Below, one piece after another: positions 7,605 through 15,610 of a DNA stretch of 64,000 nt. The stretch's first letter is position 1; each line of letters begins with the position of its first letter. The DNA comes from CAZJKO01 sp964546995 (GTDB lineage: Bacteria > Bacillota_I > Bacilli_A > RF39 > UBA660): positions 1 through 64,000 of the forward strand of contig CAZJKO010000002.1 in assembly GCA_964546995.1 (NCBI GenBank). The letters run 5' to 3'. The notes below the pieces were generated by a model. It saw nothing but the letters and a program-made list of their open reading frames with translations. It was not told the origin of the DNA and did not search any database. The translations under genes were made by a program, and so were the position numbers.

Positions 7605-8804
7605 CTAAATGATTACTTTAAAAATAGCTTCACTGTTTTTTAGTACGCGAATAAGTTCATCAACTTCTTCTTTCGTGTTGTATGGTCCGAAACTAACCCG
7701 ACAAGTATTTTTTATTTTAAACTCATCTTTTAAAATCTTAGCACAATGGTTGCCTGCTCGAACACAAATGTGATAATGATTCAAGTAAACAGCAGTATCC
7801 TGACTAAAAACATCCTTAATATTAAAGGCGACAATGCCACCTACTGTATTTCGATTGTAGACCAAAATATGAGGAAGTTGATCCAATTCTTTCATCAAAT
7901 ACTGTTGTAAAGAAACTTCATGATCGTGAATTTTCTCAACACCAATCGATTGAACATATAAAATTGCTTCTCCTAACCCAATCACTTCGGCAATCGGTGG
8001 TGTCCCCGCTTCAAAGCAAGTAGGAACTTCTTTAAAATCATACGATCCATCGGCTTCAAAGTAGGCATTCATTCCCCCACCAAAACTAATAGGATGCATT
8101 TCTTTAAGTAAATCCATTCTAGCATAGAGAACACCTACACCAGTAGGGCCTAACATTTTATGAGAAGAAAAGGCGAAAAAATCGATGTGATTTTTTACAA
8201 CATCTGTCGGGATGTGAAGAACACTCTGTGCACCATCGACTACAAAGTAAATTCCTTTTTCATGACAAAGTTCACCAATCTCAAAAACAGGCCGTGTATC
8301 TCCTACCACATTGGTAACATGAGCAATAGAAATCACTTTTGTCTTTGGCGTAATACTTTTTAGAACGGCATCCATAGTCAAATGATGATCACTATCGAGA
8401 TCCATATAACGAATCACAATACCAATCTCTTTTGCAAGAGCCAACCACGGAAGAACATTTGATGCATGCTCTGCCTTCGTAAGAAGAACTTCATCCCCTT
8501 CTTGAAGATGATACTTCATAAACCCAAAAACAACCATATTCAAAGAATCAGTAGTACCTCTCGTAAACACAACTTCACGTGAAGAAGAAGCATGAATAAA
8601 GTTTTTAACAATATCCCGTACACCTTCGTACTGAATATCCACTTTTAACGATGTATCGTAATCGCCACGATGACAATTTGCCGTATAATTAGAATAATAA
8701 TCGACCATTTTATCGATAACACATTTTGGTTTAAATGTCGTTGCGCCATTGTCAAAATAAAGAATACGATCCCCCTCTAACATAGGAAAATCTGATCGAT
8801 TCAT
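7605..8804 (-). CDS. sufS: Cysteine desulfurase SufS
   Basis: A PLP enzyme that takes sulfur from cysteine for Fe-S assembly. The 399-aa product has the PLP lysine in FFAFSSHKMLGPTGVG and the catalytic cysteine in RAGNHCAKILK, the short-loop group II form that works with SufU. It begins MNRSDFPMLEGDRILYFDNG, matching group II proteins. The gene lies inside the suf operon. A second desulfurase (56507-57646) serves thiI, so the two have separate roles. Confidence 0.95.
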   Translation of the reverse strand: MNRSDFPMLEGDRILYFDNGATTFKPKCVIDKMVDYYSNYTANCHRGDYDTSLKVDIQYEGVRDIVKNFIHASSSREVVFTRGTTDSLNMVVFGFMKYHLQEGDEVLLTKAEHASNVLPWLALAKEIGIVIRYMDLDSDHHLTMDAVLKSITPKTKVISIAHVTNVVGDTRPVFEIGELCHEKGIYFVVDGAQSVLHIPTDVVKNHIDFFAFSSHKMLGPTGVGVLYARMDLLKEMHPISFGGGMNAYFEADGSYDFKEVPTCFEAGTPPIAEVIGLGEAILYVQSIGVEKIHDHEVSLQQYLMKELDQLPHILVYNRNTVGGIVAFNIKDVFSQDTAVYLNHYHICVRAGNHCAKILKDEFKIKNTCRVSFGPYNTKEEVDELIRVLKNSEAIFKVII

Positions 8805-8815
8805 ATACTCACCTC

Positions 8816-9514
8816 CTAAAATTGATAATACTTACGAATCAAATCAATATCACCTTGACCACAAGGTAGATTGGCAAGAAGAAATCCTTTCAAAAGCAAC
8901 CGATAACTTTCGTCAAGTGAAATACCACGAGATGTCAAATAAAACAACTCATCTTGTGTAAACTTACCAATATGAGCCGAATGGTTAGCAACAACTTGAA
9001 ATGAATCAACTTGCAAGTTTGGAAGAATAGTAGAAACACCATTTTTCATTTCGATAATCCGATTATTCTGCTCTGAAACACAATCTATTGTACATTTATT
9101 TATAAAACTATTAATGTAAAATTTCATCGATTTATTTTGTAAATTGACACCGTGGTTTTGTAAAGAGCTAACTGTGCGATCAGCAAGATGATGAACCGAT
9201 ATCTCATGGGAAATAGCATCCTTCGAAAGCGAAACATAATAATACTGAAGCGAAGCTTCTTCCCCCTCTAAAAACACTTCCGTTTTATCACTACTATCAC
9301 ACCCTACATAGATAAATATCAAAGAACTCATCTTTCCTAAATGACAAGTAATGTTCTGCAAAGAACCAGACGAAGCAAACAAAATAATCTTTTTCTCTTC
9401 TCCTTCCTGAAGGAAAAATTCAAACGTATCGTCCTTTGAAGAAGTAAGAGACAAAAAAGAATCTAACGCCTGTTTCTCTTTTACATTTTCTTGTCCTAAT
9501 TCTATCTTATGCAT
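8816..9514 (-). CDS. sufD: SufD-like protein, short form
   Basis: SufD partners SufB and SufC in the scaffold. This 232-aa version keeps the C-terminal beta-helix and the closing helical block (FTQDELFYLTSRGISLDESYRLLLKGFL), but lacks most of the N-terminal half found in typical proteins of about 430 aa. The start overlaps sufC by 8 bp, so the gene is intact and not a broken fragment. Assignment rests on position and on the C-terminal block; the middle is divergent. Confidence 0.8.
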   Translation of the reverse strand: MHKIELGQENVKEKQALDSFLSLTSSKDDTFEFFLQEGEEKKIILFASSGSLQNITCHLGKMSSLIFIYVGCDSSDKTEVFLEGEEASLQYYYVSLSKDAISHEISVHHLADRTVSSLQNHGVNLQNKSMKFYINSFINKCTIDCVSEQNNRIIEMKNGVSTILPNLQVDSFQVVANHSAHIGKFTQDELFYLTSRGISLDESYRLLLKGFLLANLPCGQGDIDLIRKYYQF

Positions 9515-10268
9515 TTTGATTCAACTCGCTTATAGTATTCATCCCTACTTGATAACCCTCTTTCTCAAGTGTATGAGCAAGAGAAAGATCACCCGTTTTA
9601 ACAATCTTACCATCCATCATCACATGGACCTGATCTGGAACCAAGTATTCTAAAATACGTGGATAATGAGTAATAATAAGTAACGAAGTATTAGGATACT
9701 CCTTTAAATACTGATTAATATTATCGCAAACGACTTTTAAACTATCGATATCGAGTCCTGAATCTACTTCATCCAAAATAATAAACTGTGGTTTCAAAAG
9801 CTTCATTTGCAAAATCTCATTTTTCTTTTTTTCACCGCCAGAAAAGCCTTGATTTAAAGAACGATAAAGCATATCGTGAGGCATATGTAGATCATCGAGC
9901 GCTTTTGATGCTCCATTCACAAATTGGAAAACAGTTTGATGCTCTCCTCTAGAAGAAAGAGCTGTTCGCAAAAACTCACTCACTTTAACACCGTCGATAC
10001 TAATAGGATTTTGCATCGATAAAAAAATACCAAGTCGTGCCCGCTCATCCGTAGAAAGAGATAGAATACTTTTCCCATCAACCAAAATATCCCCATGTTG
10101 AACAACGTAAGAAGGGCTACCTAAAATCACCTTAGAAAGTGTACTCTTACCTGTACCATTTGGTCCCATAATGGCATGCACTTGTGAGGGACCTATCGTA
10201 AGCGAAAAATCATTCAAAACTAGCTTTTCTGAAACTTGAACCGTCACATTTTTAATTTCTATTGTCAT
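9507..10268 (-). CDS. sufC: Fe-S assembly ATPase SufC
   Basis: ABC-type ATPase of the SufBCD complex. The 253-aa product has Walker A GPNGTGKST, a signature region GFSGGEKKKNEILQM and Walker B FIILDEVDSGLD. ATG 10268 follows GGAGGGTG; the frame extends to a GTG three codons earlier. It is the first gene of the suf operon, so the operon promoter should be at 10313 and beyond. Confidence 0.96.
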   Translation of the reverse strand: MTIEIKNVTVQVSEKLVLNDFSLTIGPSQVHAIMGPNGTGKSTLSKVILGSPSYVVQHGDILVDGKSILSLSTDERARLGIFLSMQNPISIDGVKVSEFLRTALSSRGEHQTVFQFVNGASKALDDLHMPHDMLYRSLNQGFSGGEKKKNEILQMKLLKPQFIILDEVDSGLDIDSLKVVCDNINQYLKEYPNTSLLIITHYPRILEYLVPDQVHVMMDGKIVKTGDLSLAHTLEKEGYQVGMNTISELNQNA

Positions 10269-10312
10269 CGAATTCACCCTCCAAATACCTCTATATTTAA
10301 AAATCTAATAAC

Positions 10313-10321
10313 ATTATAACA
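10313..10321 (-). promoter_or_regulatory. Probable suf operon promoter (-10)
   Basis: On the minus strand a perfect TATAAT (10318-10313) with an upstream TGT, an extended -10 element, lies 45 bp ahead of sufC. No good -35 hexamer is visible at 16-18 bp. Confidence 0.5.
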
Positions 10322-10508
10322 GAATTCTCAAAAAAAATTTGTCACTTTCAAAGAAATGTAATTATTTTAACATAAAATGTATAAAAAAGAAAGAATTCTT
10401 CCAAGATGATAGTGAATATTCGCTGTATTCACCAAAATGGACAAAACTTGTTCATTTTTTCTTTTTCGAGAAAACATCTTATGATAAAATAAAGAAAGAG
10501 GTGGTAAC

Positions 10509-10862
10509 ATGACCAAACGAAAACCAACAACACTTCTCTTTGGAATGGCAAGTCTTTTTCTATTTACGTTCGTCTTTTTTGGTTACCTGATTATCTCTAG
10601 CAACGGAAACCCTATTAAAGAAAGTATCGTAAAAAGAAAAATAGAAACGTATCAAAACGAAAATTTTCCCCTAATTGAAGAGGAGTTTAAAAAAGAAAAC
10701 ATGACCTATGACAAAAAAAATAGGTCTTATCAAGTCACCTATACCATGAAAGAAAACAGTAACCTTTCCTTTCAAATCATCTATGATAAAGACGAAAACA
10801 TCAAAGATACCTATCAAACAAATATCGAAGAAAGAAAAGAATTACTAGAAAAAAAGAAATAA
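10509..10862 (+). CDS. Small membrane-anchored protein, unknown
   Basis: A 117-aa protein with a basic N-terminus, one hydrophobic segment (FGMASLFLFTFVFFGYLII, about residues 11-29) and a polar, lysine-rich outer domain with a repeated YQVTYTMKEN / SFQIIYDKDE beta pattern. AGAGGTGG precedes the ATG. It is followed 21 bp later by the HIT gene. The outer domain may be a small cystatin-like or lipoprotein-type domain, but I do not recognise it. Confidence 0.6.
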   Translation: MTKRKPTTLLFGMASLFLFTFVFFGYLIISSNGNPIKESIVKRKIETYQNENFPLIEEEFKKENMTYDKKNRSYQVTYTMKENSNLSFQIIYDKDENIKDTYQTNIEERKELLEKKK

Positions 10863-10883
10863 GACAAAGAAAGGATGAGAAAC

Positions 10884-11279
10884 ATGGACTGTATTTTCTG
10901 TAAAATTATCAAAGGAGAAATTCCTTCCTATAAAATATACGAAGATGAATTCGTATTCGCATTTTTAGATATTAATCCAAGTACCAATGGTGATTTATTA
11001 TTAATCCCCAAAGAACATAGAGAAACGATTTTAGACCTCGATACCAACGTATGGTGCCACATGCAAAAAATCATAAACCAACTCTACCCTATCTTAAAAG
11101 AGAGATTATCGTGTGATGGCTTAACCCTCGTTCAAAATAATGAGTATGGGCAAGAGGTAAAACACTTTCATTTACACTTAACCCCACGTTACAAAGAAGA
11201 CAATTTAACACACACCTTCAAGAAAGAAAATCTAGCTCCTCTTGAAGAAATCTATGACCAATTAACCAATCCGAGATAA
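10884..11279 (+). CDS. HIT-family (Hint-like) nucleotide hydrolase
   Basis: A 131-aa histidine triad protein, probably a dinucleotide or AMP-conjugate hydrolase. It has the characteristic start MDCIFCKIIKGEIPSYKIYE and the triad HFHLHLTP near residue 95. ATG 10884 is chosen because it gives this start and 9-nt spacing from AAAGG; an in-frame ATG at 10875 overlaps the ribosome site. In Bacillus the HIT gene is adjacent to prsA; here prsA is about 1 kb further on. Confidence 0.92.
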   Translation: MDCIFCKIIKGEIPSYKIYEDEFVFAFLDINPSTNGDLLLIPKEHRETILDLDTNVWCHMQKIINQLYPILKERLSCDGLTLVQNNEYGQEVKHFHLHLTPRYKEDNLTHTFKKENLAPLEEIYDQLTNPR

Positions 11280-11302
11280 AATATCTCAGATTTTATTTTA
11301 TC
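11271..11302. terminator. Shared terminator between HIT gene and 11293-11799
   Basis: GAGATA-aaat-TATCTC straddles the HIT stop codon and is followed by TTTTATTTTA. The stem is short, and both convergent genes end here. Confidence 0.45.
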
Positions 11303-11799
11303 TTAAAAATCAAAGTAAAAAGAACATCGATCGCAAACAAAGTCGTCAAAAGACAAGTCATAACGTAGGGAATCTTATGGATAATATAGTCCATCCACGG
11401 TTTAATAAGCGAAATAAATAAAATAGACAAACCTCCCCATACAAGAGTCATCTCTAAAGAAATGTATTTTCCAAAAGAAAAACGATGAGAACGATAATCC
11501 CAAAATACAGTATGAAAAAATCGTTCAATAAGTGTTCCTCCCAACCACTCAAAAAAGGAAAGTATCACCATAACAAGCACCAAAAAAGAACAAAACCGAA
11601 ACACAAAGTGGTCCGTTCGATCTTGAATCAAAAGATGATAAAAATAAGTAATAACAACTGCCCCAATCCCATAGACAGGCGTCCAAAATCCATATAGAAT
11701 TCCACTTTGAAAAGACCAATCATTTATCATTCCACAAACAGTCTCTAATAGATGTCCCAAAATAGAATAAACAAAAAACACATTAAAATAGTAATACAT
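11293..11799 (-). CDS. CmpB-like multi-pass membrane protein (putative ABC permease family)
   Basis: A 168-aa protein with four or five membrane segments. The opening FFVYSILGHLLETVCGMI followed by FQSGILYGFWTPVYGIGA matches the family annotated as putative ABC-transporter permease (CmpB type), whose function is not established. ATG 11799 is preferred because GGTGAAGAAC precedes it; the frame extends nine codons further without a ribosome site. No ATPase gene is adjacent, so the transporter label may be misleading. Confidence 0.6.
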   Translation of the reverse strand: MYYYFNVFFVYSILGHLLETVCGMINDWSFQSGILYGFWTPVYGIGAVVITYFYHLLIQDRTDHFVFRFCSFLVLVMVILSFFEWLGGTLIERFFHTVFWDYRSHRFSFGKYISLEMTLVWGGLSILFISLIKPWMDYIIHKIPYVMTCLLTTLFAIDVLFTLIFKIK

Positions 11800-11851
11800 G
11801 TTCTTCACCAGTATTAACATAACCAAAACAAGAAAAAATATGTAACCCCAA

Positions 11852-11877
11852 AAGAAAAAGAGGGAAAACCTCTTTCT
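11852..11877 (-). terminator. Terminator of the YjcZ-like pair
   Basis: On the minus strand AAAGAGG-ttttc-CCTCTTT is followed by TTCTTTT, directly after the stop codon at 11878. Confidence 0.7.
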
Positions 11878-12003
11878 TTAACAAGCAATGGCAGCGCCTA
11901 AAATAATAGCTAATAAAATGTATAAAACAATAATGATGATATATCCGCCATTAGAAGAACAAGTATTGCCACAACCTGTATTCACTGTATTTTGACAAGA
12001 CAT
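11878..12003 (-). CDS. YjcZ-like sporulation micro-protein A (41 aa)
   Basis: A 41-aa protein starting MSCQNTVNTGCGNTC, with a glycine hinge (NGGY) and a C-terminal hydrophobic helix (IIIIVLYILLAIILGAAIA). This is the layout of the YjcZ family of small sporulation membrane proteins. AGGAGGTAA precedes the ATG at optimal spacing. It is downstream of a second micro-protein gene with a 26-bp gap and probably shares the sigma-K-like promoter at 12142-12169. It carries four cysteines, which is unusual for so short a protein. Confidence 0.75.
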   Translation of the reverse strand: MSCQNTVNTGCGNTCSSNGGYIIIIVLYILLAIILGAAIAC

Positions 12004-12029
12004 TTAAATTACCTCCTTACAATAATAAA

Positions 12030-12110
12030 TTAGATATAAGCACCAACAATGATGACTAATAAAATAAATAATACTAAAACGATAGCTGAAGATGATACAT
12101 AATTACCCAT
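12030..12110 (-). CDS. YjcZ-like sporulation micro-protein B (26 aa)
   Basis: A 26-aa protein, MGNYVSSSAIVLVLFILLVI followed by IVGAYI, nearly all one hydrophobic helix. GGAGG lies 8 nt upstream of the ATG. It has no cysteines, unlike its partner. Length, hydrophobicity and the GAYI end match YjcZ/YjcZ-like spore micro-proteins. Promoter context (sigma-K consensus) supports a mother-cell role late in sporulation. Confidence 0.72.
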   Translation of the reverse strand: MGNYVSSSAIVLVLFILLVIIVGAYI

Positions 12111-12141
12111 AGTGAATACCTCCTTTTTTTAATATTCACAT

Positions 12142-12169
12142 TATTTTATGGCTCTTCCCCTTTTTGTGT
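12142..12169 (-). promoter_or_regulatory. Sigma-K-like promoter of YjcZ-like pair
   Basis: On the minus strand CATAAAATA (12150-12142) fits the sigma-K -10 consensus CATANNNTA, and AC dinucleotides lie 17 bp (12169-12168) and 15 bp (12167-12166) upstream. It is about 30 bp ahead of the first micro-protein. Confidence 0.6.
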
Positions 12170-12199
12170 GAATGCTTCCTACTAAATTTTGATAAATTA

Positions 12200-12228
12200 T
12201 TGTCTTTTACCTTGTTTTTTGTTATGAT
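12200..12228 (+). promoter_or_regulatory. SigA promoter of prsA
   Basis: TTGTCT, a 17-bp spacer and TATGAT end 32 bp before the prsA start. No competing promoter is visible on this strand. Confidence 0.7.
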
Positions 12229-12260
12229 AATCACATACGGATTAAAGGAGGAAAACACAA

Positions 12261-13241
12261 ATGAAAAAATTATTCATTACATTATGTATGGTATTATTAT
12301 TCACCACAGGTTGTGGAAAAGTACCCAAGTTAGAAAATGGAGAAGATGCTGTCGTTAGCTTAAAAAATGGTAAAATCTCGGTAGATGCGCTTTACGAAGA
12401 AGTAAAAAACAAATATGCCGTAAATGTACTAATCGATATGATCGATAAACAAATTCTAAATGAAAAGTATAAAACGACAGACGAAGAAACCAAAAAAATA
12501 GAAAGTCAAATCGAACAGATGAGAGCACAATTTAATACGGAAGCAGAATACTTACAAGCAATACAATCTTACTTCTCTGTAAAAGATGAAAACGAATTAA
12601 AAGAACTATTATCTCTAGATTATAAAAGAGGTTTAGCTGTCGAAGAATATAGCAAAAGCTTAGTAACAGAAAAAGAAATTGAAGAGTATTACAACAACAA
12701 AACAGTTGGAGATATGGAAGCAAGTCACATTCTAATTAAACCAAAAACGACAGATGGAATGACGAGTGAAGAAAAAACCAAAGCTGAAGAAGAAGCATTA
12801 CAAAAAGCAAAAGAAGTAATCACAAGACTAAATAACGGAGAAGATTTTGCGACATTAGCCAAAGAACTATCCGATGATGAAGGAAGTAAAGAAGATGGTG
12901 GTAAAGTTGGTAAATTCAACCGAAATTCAAACTTCGTCACAGAATTCATCGAAGGAGCCATTAGCTTGGAAGAAGGAAAATACTCAACGGAACCAGTTAA
13001 ATCAAGCTTTGGATACCACATCATCTTAAAAACATCCCAAAAAGAAAAACCATCACTCGACAAAGTCAAAGATGACATCATTGCTACCCTAGCAGAAGAG
13101 AAAGAAACAAATGATACCAAACTTCAATATAAAGCGTTAATCGACCTAAGAGAAAAAAGTGGTATAAAAATCGAAGATAGCGAATTAGAATCACAATACA
13201 ATAAATTGATGAATTCACTATTAACACAAGAAACAAAATAA
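12261..13241 (+). CDS. prsA: PrsA-type peptidyl-prolyl isomerase lipoprotein
   Basis: A membrane-anchored foldase that helps exported proteins fold outside the cell. The 326-aa product has a lipoprotein signal (MKKLFITLCMVLLFTTGCGK, lipobox TTGC) and a parvulin/PpiC domain at about residues 150-260 (MEASHILIK, FATLAKELSDD, GKVGKF and SSFGYHIILK). The flanking helical arms are typical. AAAGGAGG precedes the ATG. Its clients could include the TasA-like and penicillin-binding proteins in this window, by inference. Confidence 0.93.
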   Translation: MKKLFITLCMVLLFTTGCGKVPKLENGEDAVVSLKNGKISVDALYEEVKNKYAVNVLIDMIDKQILNEKYKTTDEETKKIESQIEQMRAQFNTEAEYLQAIQSYFSVKDENELKELLSLDYKRGLAVEEYSKSLVTEKEIEEYYNNKTVGDMEASHILIKPKTTDGMTSEEKTKAEEEALQKAKEVITRLNNGEDFATLAKELSDDEGSKEDGGKVGKFNRNSNFVTEFIEGAISLEEGKYSTEPVKSSFGYHIILKTSQKEKPSLDKVKDDIIATLAEEKETNDTKLQYKALIDLREKSGIKIEDSELESQYNKLMNSLLTQETK

Positions 13242-13270
13242 ACATCGAATAAAGATGTTTTTTCTTTTTG
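13238..13270 (+). terminator. Terminator of prsA
   Basis: AACATC-gaataaa-GATGTT followed by TTTTCTTTTT directly after the stop codon. Confidence 0.7.
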
Positions 13271-13290
13271 ATTATAGGCAAAGCAAATAG

Positions 13291-13317
13291 ACCCTTTTTC
13301 CTAGTAGTCATATGATA
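13291..13317 (+). promoter_or_regulatory. Sigma-K-like promoter of cotD
   Basis: AC (13291), a 16-bp spacer and CATATGATA (13309-13317) match the sigma-K consensus fully. The start codon is 25 bp downstream. Confidence 0.68.
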
Positions 13318-13341
13318 GACTAGATAGGAGGAAAGAATAAC

Positions 13342-13686
13342 ATGTTTAGAAATCAAGATTATTTAAACAACAACGAAATGAACGCTACGTTCATTGGTAA
13401 CAACAACACCATCGAAAACGAAATGAATATGAATGTAACTTCAAGTGGAATGGGAATGAATATGGGAGGTTGTACTTGTAGCCATATGCACAAACCAATC
13501 TGCTGCCCACCTCAAGAAAGATGCATTCATAAAACATTCGTTCACGAAATACCACATATTTGCCCAATACGTACTCGCGTAATTAATCATCATGTATATA
13601 AACATACATATCGCCCTGAATTTAGTTGCCAAGAAGAAAATGTGGTAAGTAATATTCAATGTGGCTCTTGCAACCAATTCCGTTAA
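13342..13686 (+). CDS. cotD: CotD-like spore coat protein
   Basis: A 114-aa protein with an Asn/Met-rich N-terminus (residues 1-45) and a His/Cys-rich C-terminal half (CTCSHMHKPICCPP, HEIPHICPIRTRVINHHVYKH) like the inner-coat protein CotD. Ten cysteines could crosslink in the coat. AGGAGG precedes the ATG, and the promoter fits sigma-K, as expected for coat genes. Its last 21 codons plus terminator are duplicated at 14410-14498 beyond the mazEF module. Confidence 0.8.
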   Translation: MFRNQDYLNNNEMNATFIGNNNTIENEMNMNVTSSGMGMNMGGCTCSHMHKPICCPPQERCIHKTFVHEIPHICPIRTRVINHHVYKHTYRPEFSCQEENVVSNIQCGSCNQFR

Positions 13687-13711
13687 AAGTCTTTTTAAGA
13701 CTTTTTTCTTT
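13623..13711 (+). repeat. Direct repeat copy 1: 3' end of cotD plus terminator
   Basis: This 89-bp segment matches 14410-14498 at 84 of 89 positions with no gaps. It contains the last 21 codons of cotD, the stop codon and the terminator. The two copies bracket the mazEF module, so module and repeat arrived or were duplicated together. Confidence 0.9.
13684..13709 (+). terminator. Terminator of cotD
   Basis: AAAGTCTT-ttt-AAGACTTT followed by T-rich sequence. The same hairpin is repeated after mazF. Confidence 0.8.
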
Positions 13712-13772
13712 GCAACAAAGGAATTTACTTTATAAAAAAGAAGAATTATTACATAATAATAGTAAAATGCAA

Positions 13773-13801
13773 TTGACAAATGTATAAACTTTGTATATAC
13801 T
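13773..13801 (+). promoter_or_regulatory. Strong SigA promoter of mazEF
   Basis: TTGACA, a 17-bp spacer and TATACT lie 22 bp before the antitoxin start. GTATA elements around the -10 box (TGTATA at 13781, GTATATAC at 13793) could be an antitoxin operator; this is inference. Confidence 0.75.
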
Positions 13802-13823
13802 GTAAATGAATGGAGATGATACC

Positions 13824-14066
13824 ATGGAAGCAAGACTTCAAAAATGGGGTAATTCCACTGGAATAAGAATCCCAAGTAGTATTTTAAAATCTTTAAATAT
13901 TAAGACTAACGACATATTAAATATTGAACAAAAGGAAGATAAAATAATTATCAGTATTCCAAAGAAAAAAAAGATATCTTTAGAAGAAAGGTTTAAAAAT
14001 TATCACGGTGAAAATTTAGCGAAAGATTTTTCTTGGGATGAACCCGTTGGGAGAGAAATATGGTAA
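13824..14066 (+). CDS. mazE: MazE/PemI-like antitoxin
   Basis: An 80-aa AbrB-fold antitoxin: MEARLQKWGNSTGIRIPSSI is the DNA-binding swapped hairpin, and the tail (residues 50-80, with FSWDEPVG) would block the toxin. ATG 13824 follows GGAGATGA; the frame is open six codons further back. It overlaps the toxin gene by 7 bp. The usual role is neutralising MazF and autorepressing the operon. Confidence 0.9.
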   Translation: MEARLQKWGNSTGIRIPSSILKSLNIKTNDILNIEQKEDKIIISIPKKKKISLEERFKNYHGENLAKDFSWDEPVGREIW

Positions 14067-14401
14067 AAAAATATATTCCAAAGCAAGGAGACATTGTTTT
14101 TTTAGATTTTAATCCGACAAAAGGACATGAACAGACAGGAATTAGACCAGCAGTTGTTGTAAGCACTAATATTTTTAATCAAAATACTAAAATGGCTATT
14201 GTATGCCCTATTACATCGAATAATAAAGAATTTCCAACACATTACAAGTTAGAAAATAGTCAAAACGTACATGGCTCAGTTCTATGTGAACATATTAGAA
14301 GCATAGACTATGAAACTAGAAACCTAAAATTTGTAGAAAAAACAAGTGATAATGACTTTATAAGTATAATAACATTATTAAATGCATGTATAGAAGAATA
14401 A
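14060..14401 (+). CDS. mazF: MazF/PemK-like endoribonuclease toxin
   Basis: A 113-aa toxin with the family start KQGDIVFLDFNPTKGHEQTG (Arg follows), the RPAVVVS strand, ICPITS-like VCPITSNN and the closing EHIRSIDYETRN block. MazF toxins cut mRNA at short motifs. The catalytic Arg and Thr of the family are present. The operon sits between two copies of the cotD 3' end, a sign of insertion as a module. Confidence 0.93.
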   Translation: MVKKYIPKQGDIVFLDFNPTKGHEQTGIRPAVVVSTNIFNQNTKMAIVCPITSNNKEFPTHYKLENSQNVHGSVLCEHIRSIDYETRNLKFVEKTSDNDFISIITLLNACIEE

Positions 14402-14409
14402 ATCTATCA

Positions 14410-14498
14410 TAGTTACCAAGAAGAAAACGTGGTAAGTAATATTCAATGTAGCTCTTGCAACCAATTTCATTAAAAGTCTTTTTAAGACTTTTTTCTTT
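14410..14498 (+). repeat. Direct repeat copy 2: cotD 3' remnant plus terminator
   Basis: Duplicate of 13623-13711 (five substitutions, no indels), starting 9 bp after the mazF stop codon. It keeps a degenerate reading of the cotD tail (SNIQCSSCNQFH), with no start codon, and provides mazF with a terminator. Confidence 0.9.
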
Positions 14499-14593
14499 AA
14501 AAAAGAAACTTCTGTCAAAGAGTGTCTAATTTTTGGTAATCACTTGCACTATTTACTATTTCGATATATTCTTAAAATAGGGAGTGTGATAAA

Positions 14594-14797
14594 GTGATCT
14601 TTCCATCGATTGACAAATTGTTGAACGTTGTAGATTCCAAATACAAACTCGTTCACATTGCGGCAAGAAGAAGTAAAGAAATGGCCAAAACAAATCATTA
14701 CCAAATGCCTCTAAACAAATACCAAAGTGGAAAAAACATTGGTAGAGCTTTAGAAGAAGTAGCAGAGGGCCAAATCAAAGTCAAAGAAAAAGAATAA
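14594..14797 (+). CDS. rpoZ: RNA polymerase omega subunit
   Basis: A 67-aa omega subunit that aids RNA polymerase assembly. It has IDKLLNVVDSKYKLVHIAARRSK, the usual helix with VxxAAxRA-like residues, and NIGRALEEVAEGQI at the end. It starts with GTG, seven nt after GGAGTG. In Bacillus rpoZ follows gmk; here it stands before recX. Confidence 0.9.
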   Translation: MIFPSIDKLLNVVDSKYKLVHIAARRSKEMAKTNHYQMPLNKYQSGKNIGRALEEVAEGQIKVKEKE

Positions 14798-14857
14798 AAA
14801 GAGGAAAAAAGAATACTTTTTTCTTTTTTTTCGTTATAATAAAAGAAAGGTGATAAT

Positions 14858-15610
14858 ATGAAAGTACGCTCATTTAAAAAGAAAGCCAATGGATTCTATC
14901 AAGTATTATTAGAAGAAACAGAACCCCTACTCATCCATGAAGATTTAATACTAAAATACGACATCTTAAAAAAACAAAAACTAGAAGAAGAAACCATTAG
15001 ACAAATAGAAGAAGAAAACAAAAAATACGTAGTATATCAAGATGCTCTTGCATCACTAAAAACAAGACTAAGAAGTACCAAAGAATTAAAAGAACGACTC
15101 ACAAAAAAAGAATATCCCAAAAAGGAAATCGAAGAAGTAATCGCTACTTTAACAAAGCAAGGCTATCTAAACGATAAAATTTATGCTGACTCGTTTGTCC
15201 ATGATAAAATTTCTTTTTCTAAAGATGGACCAGAAAAAATAAAAGAAGAGTTATTACGCCTTGGGATAAAAACAGAATACATAGAACAGGCCCTTTGTTG
15301 TTTTACAAGCGACATAGAACAGATGAGAATCAAAAAAATCATCGACAAAGAAACAAAGACCAATCGAACTAAATCGGAAGTCATATTAAAAAGAAAACTA
15401 TTAGAAAATCTAGTGAGAAACGGTTACCATAAAGAATATATCACTCCCCTACTAGAAAAAGCAAAAAATCAAAATGAAAAATCAATCTACCAAAAAGAGT
15501 ACGAAAAACAAAAAAAGAAATTAGAAAAAAAATATCAAGGAAAAGAACTAGAATACAAACTAAAAGAGAAAATGTACCAAAAAGGATTTCACTATGAAAG
15601 CATGGATTAA
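14858..15610 (+). CDS. recX: Regulatory protein RecX
   Basis: A 250-aa RecX that modulates RecA filaments. It shows the three-helix repeats typical of the family: ALASLKTRLRSTKELKERL, then GYLNDKIYADSFVHD, and later repeats ending in KMYQKGFHYESM. AAAGGTGATAAT precedes the ATG. recA lies 16 kb away on the other strand. The gene overlaps the following membrane protein by 17 bp. Confidence 0.9.
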   Translation: MKVRSFKKKANGFYQVLLEETEPLLIHEDLILKYDILKKQKLEEETIRQIEEENKKYVVYQDALASLKTRLRSTKELKERLTKKEYPKKEIEEVIATLTKQGYLNDKIYADSFVHDKISFSKDGPEKIKEELLRLGIKTEYIEQALCCFTSDIEQMRIKKIIDKETKTNRTKSEVILKRKLLENLVRNGYHKEYITPLLEKAKNQNEKSIYQKEYEKQKKKLEKKYQGKELEYKLKEKMYQKGFHYESMD

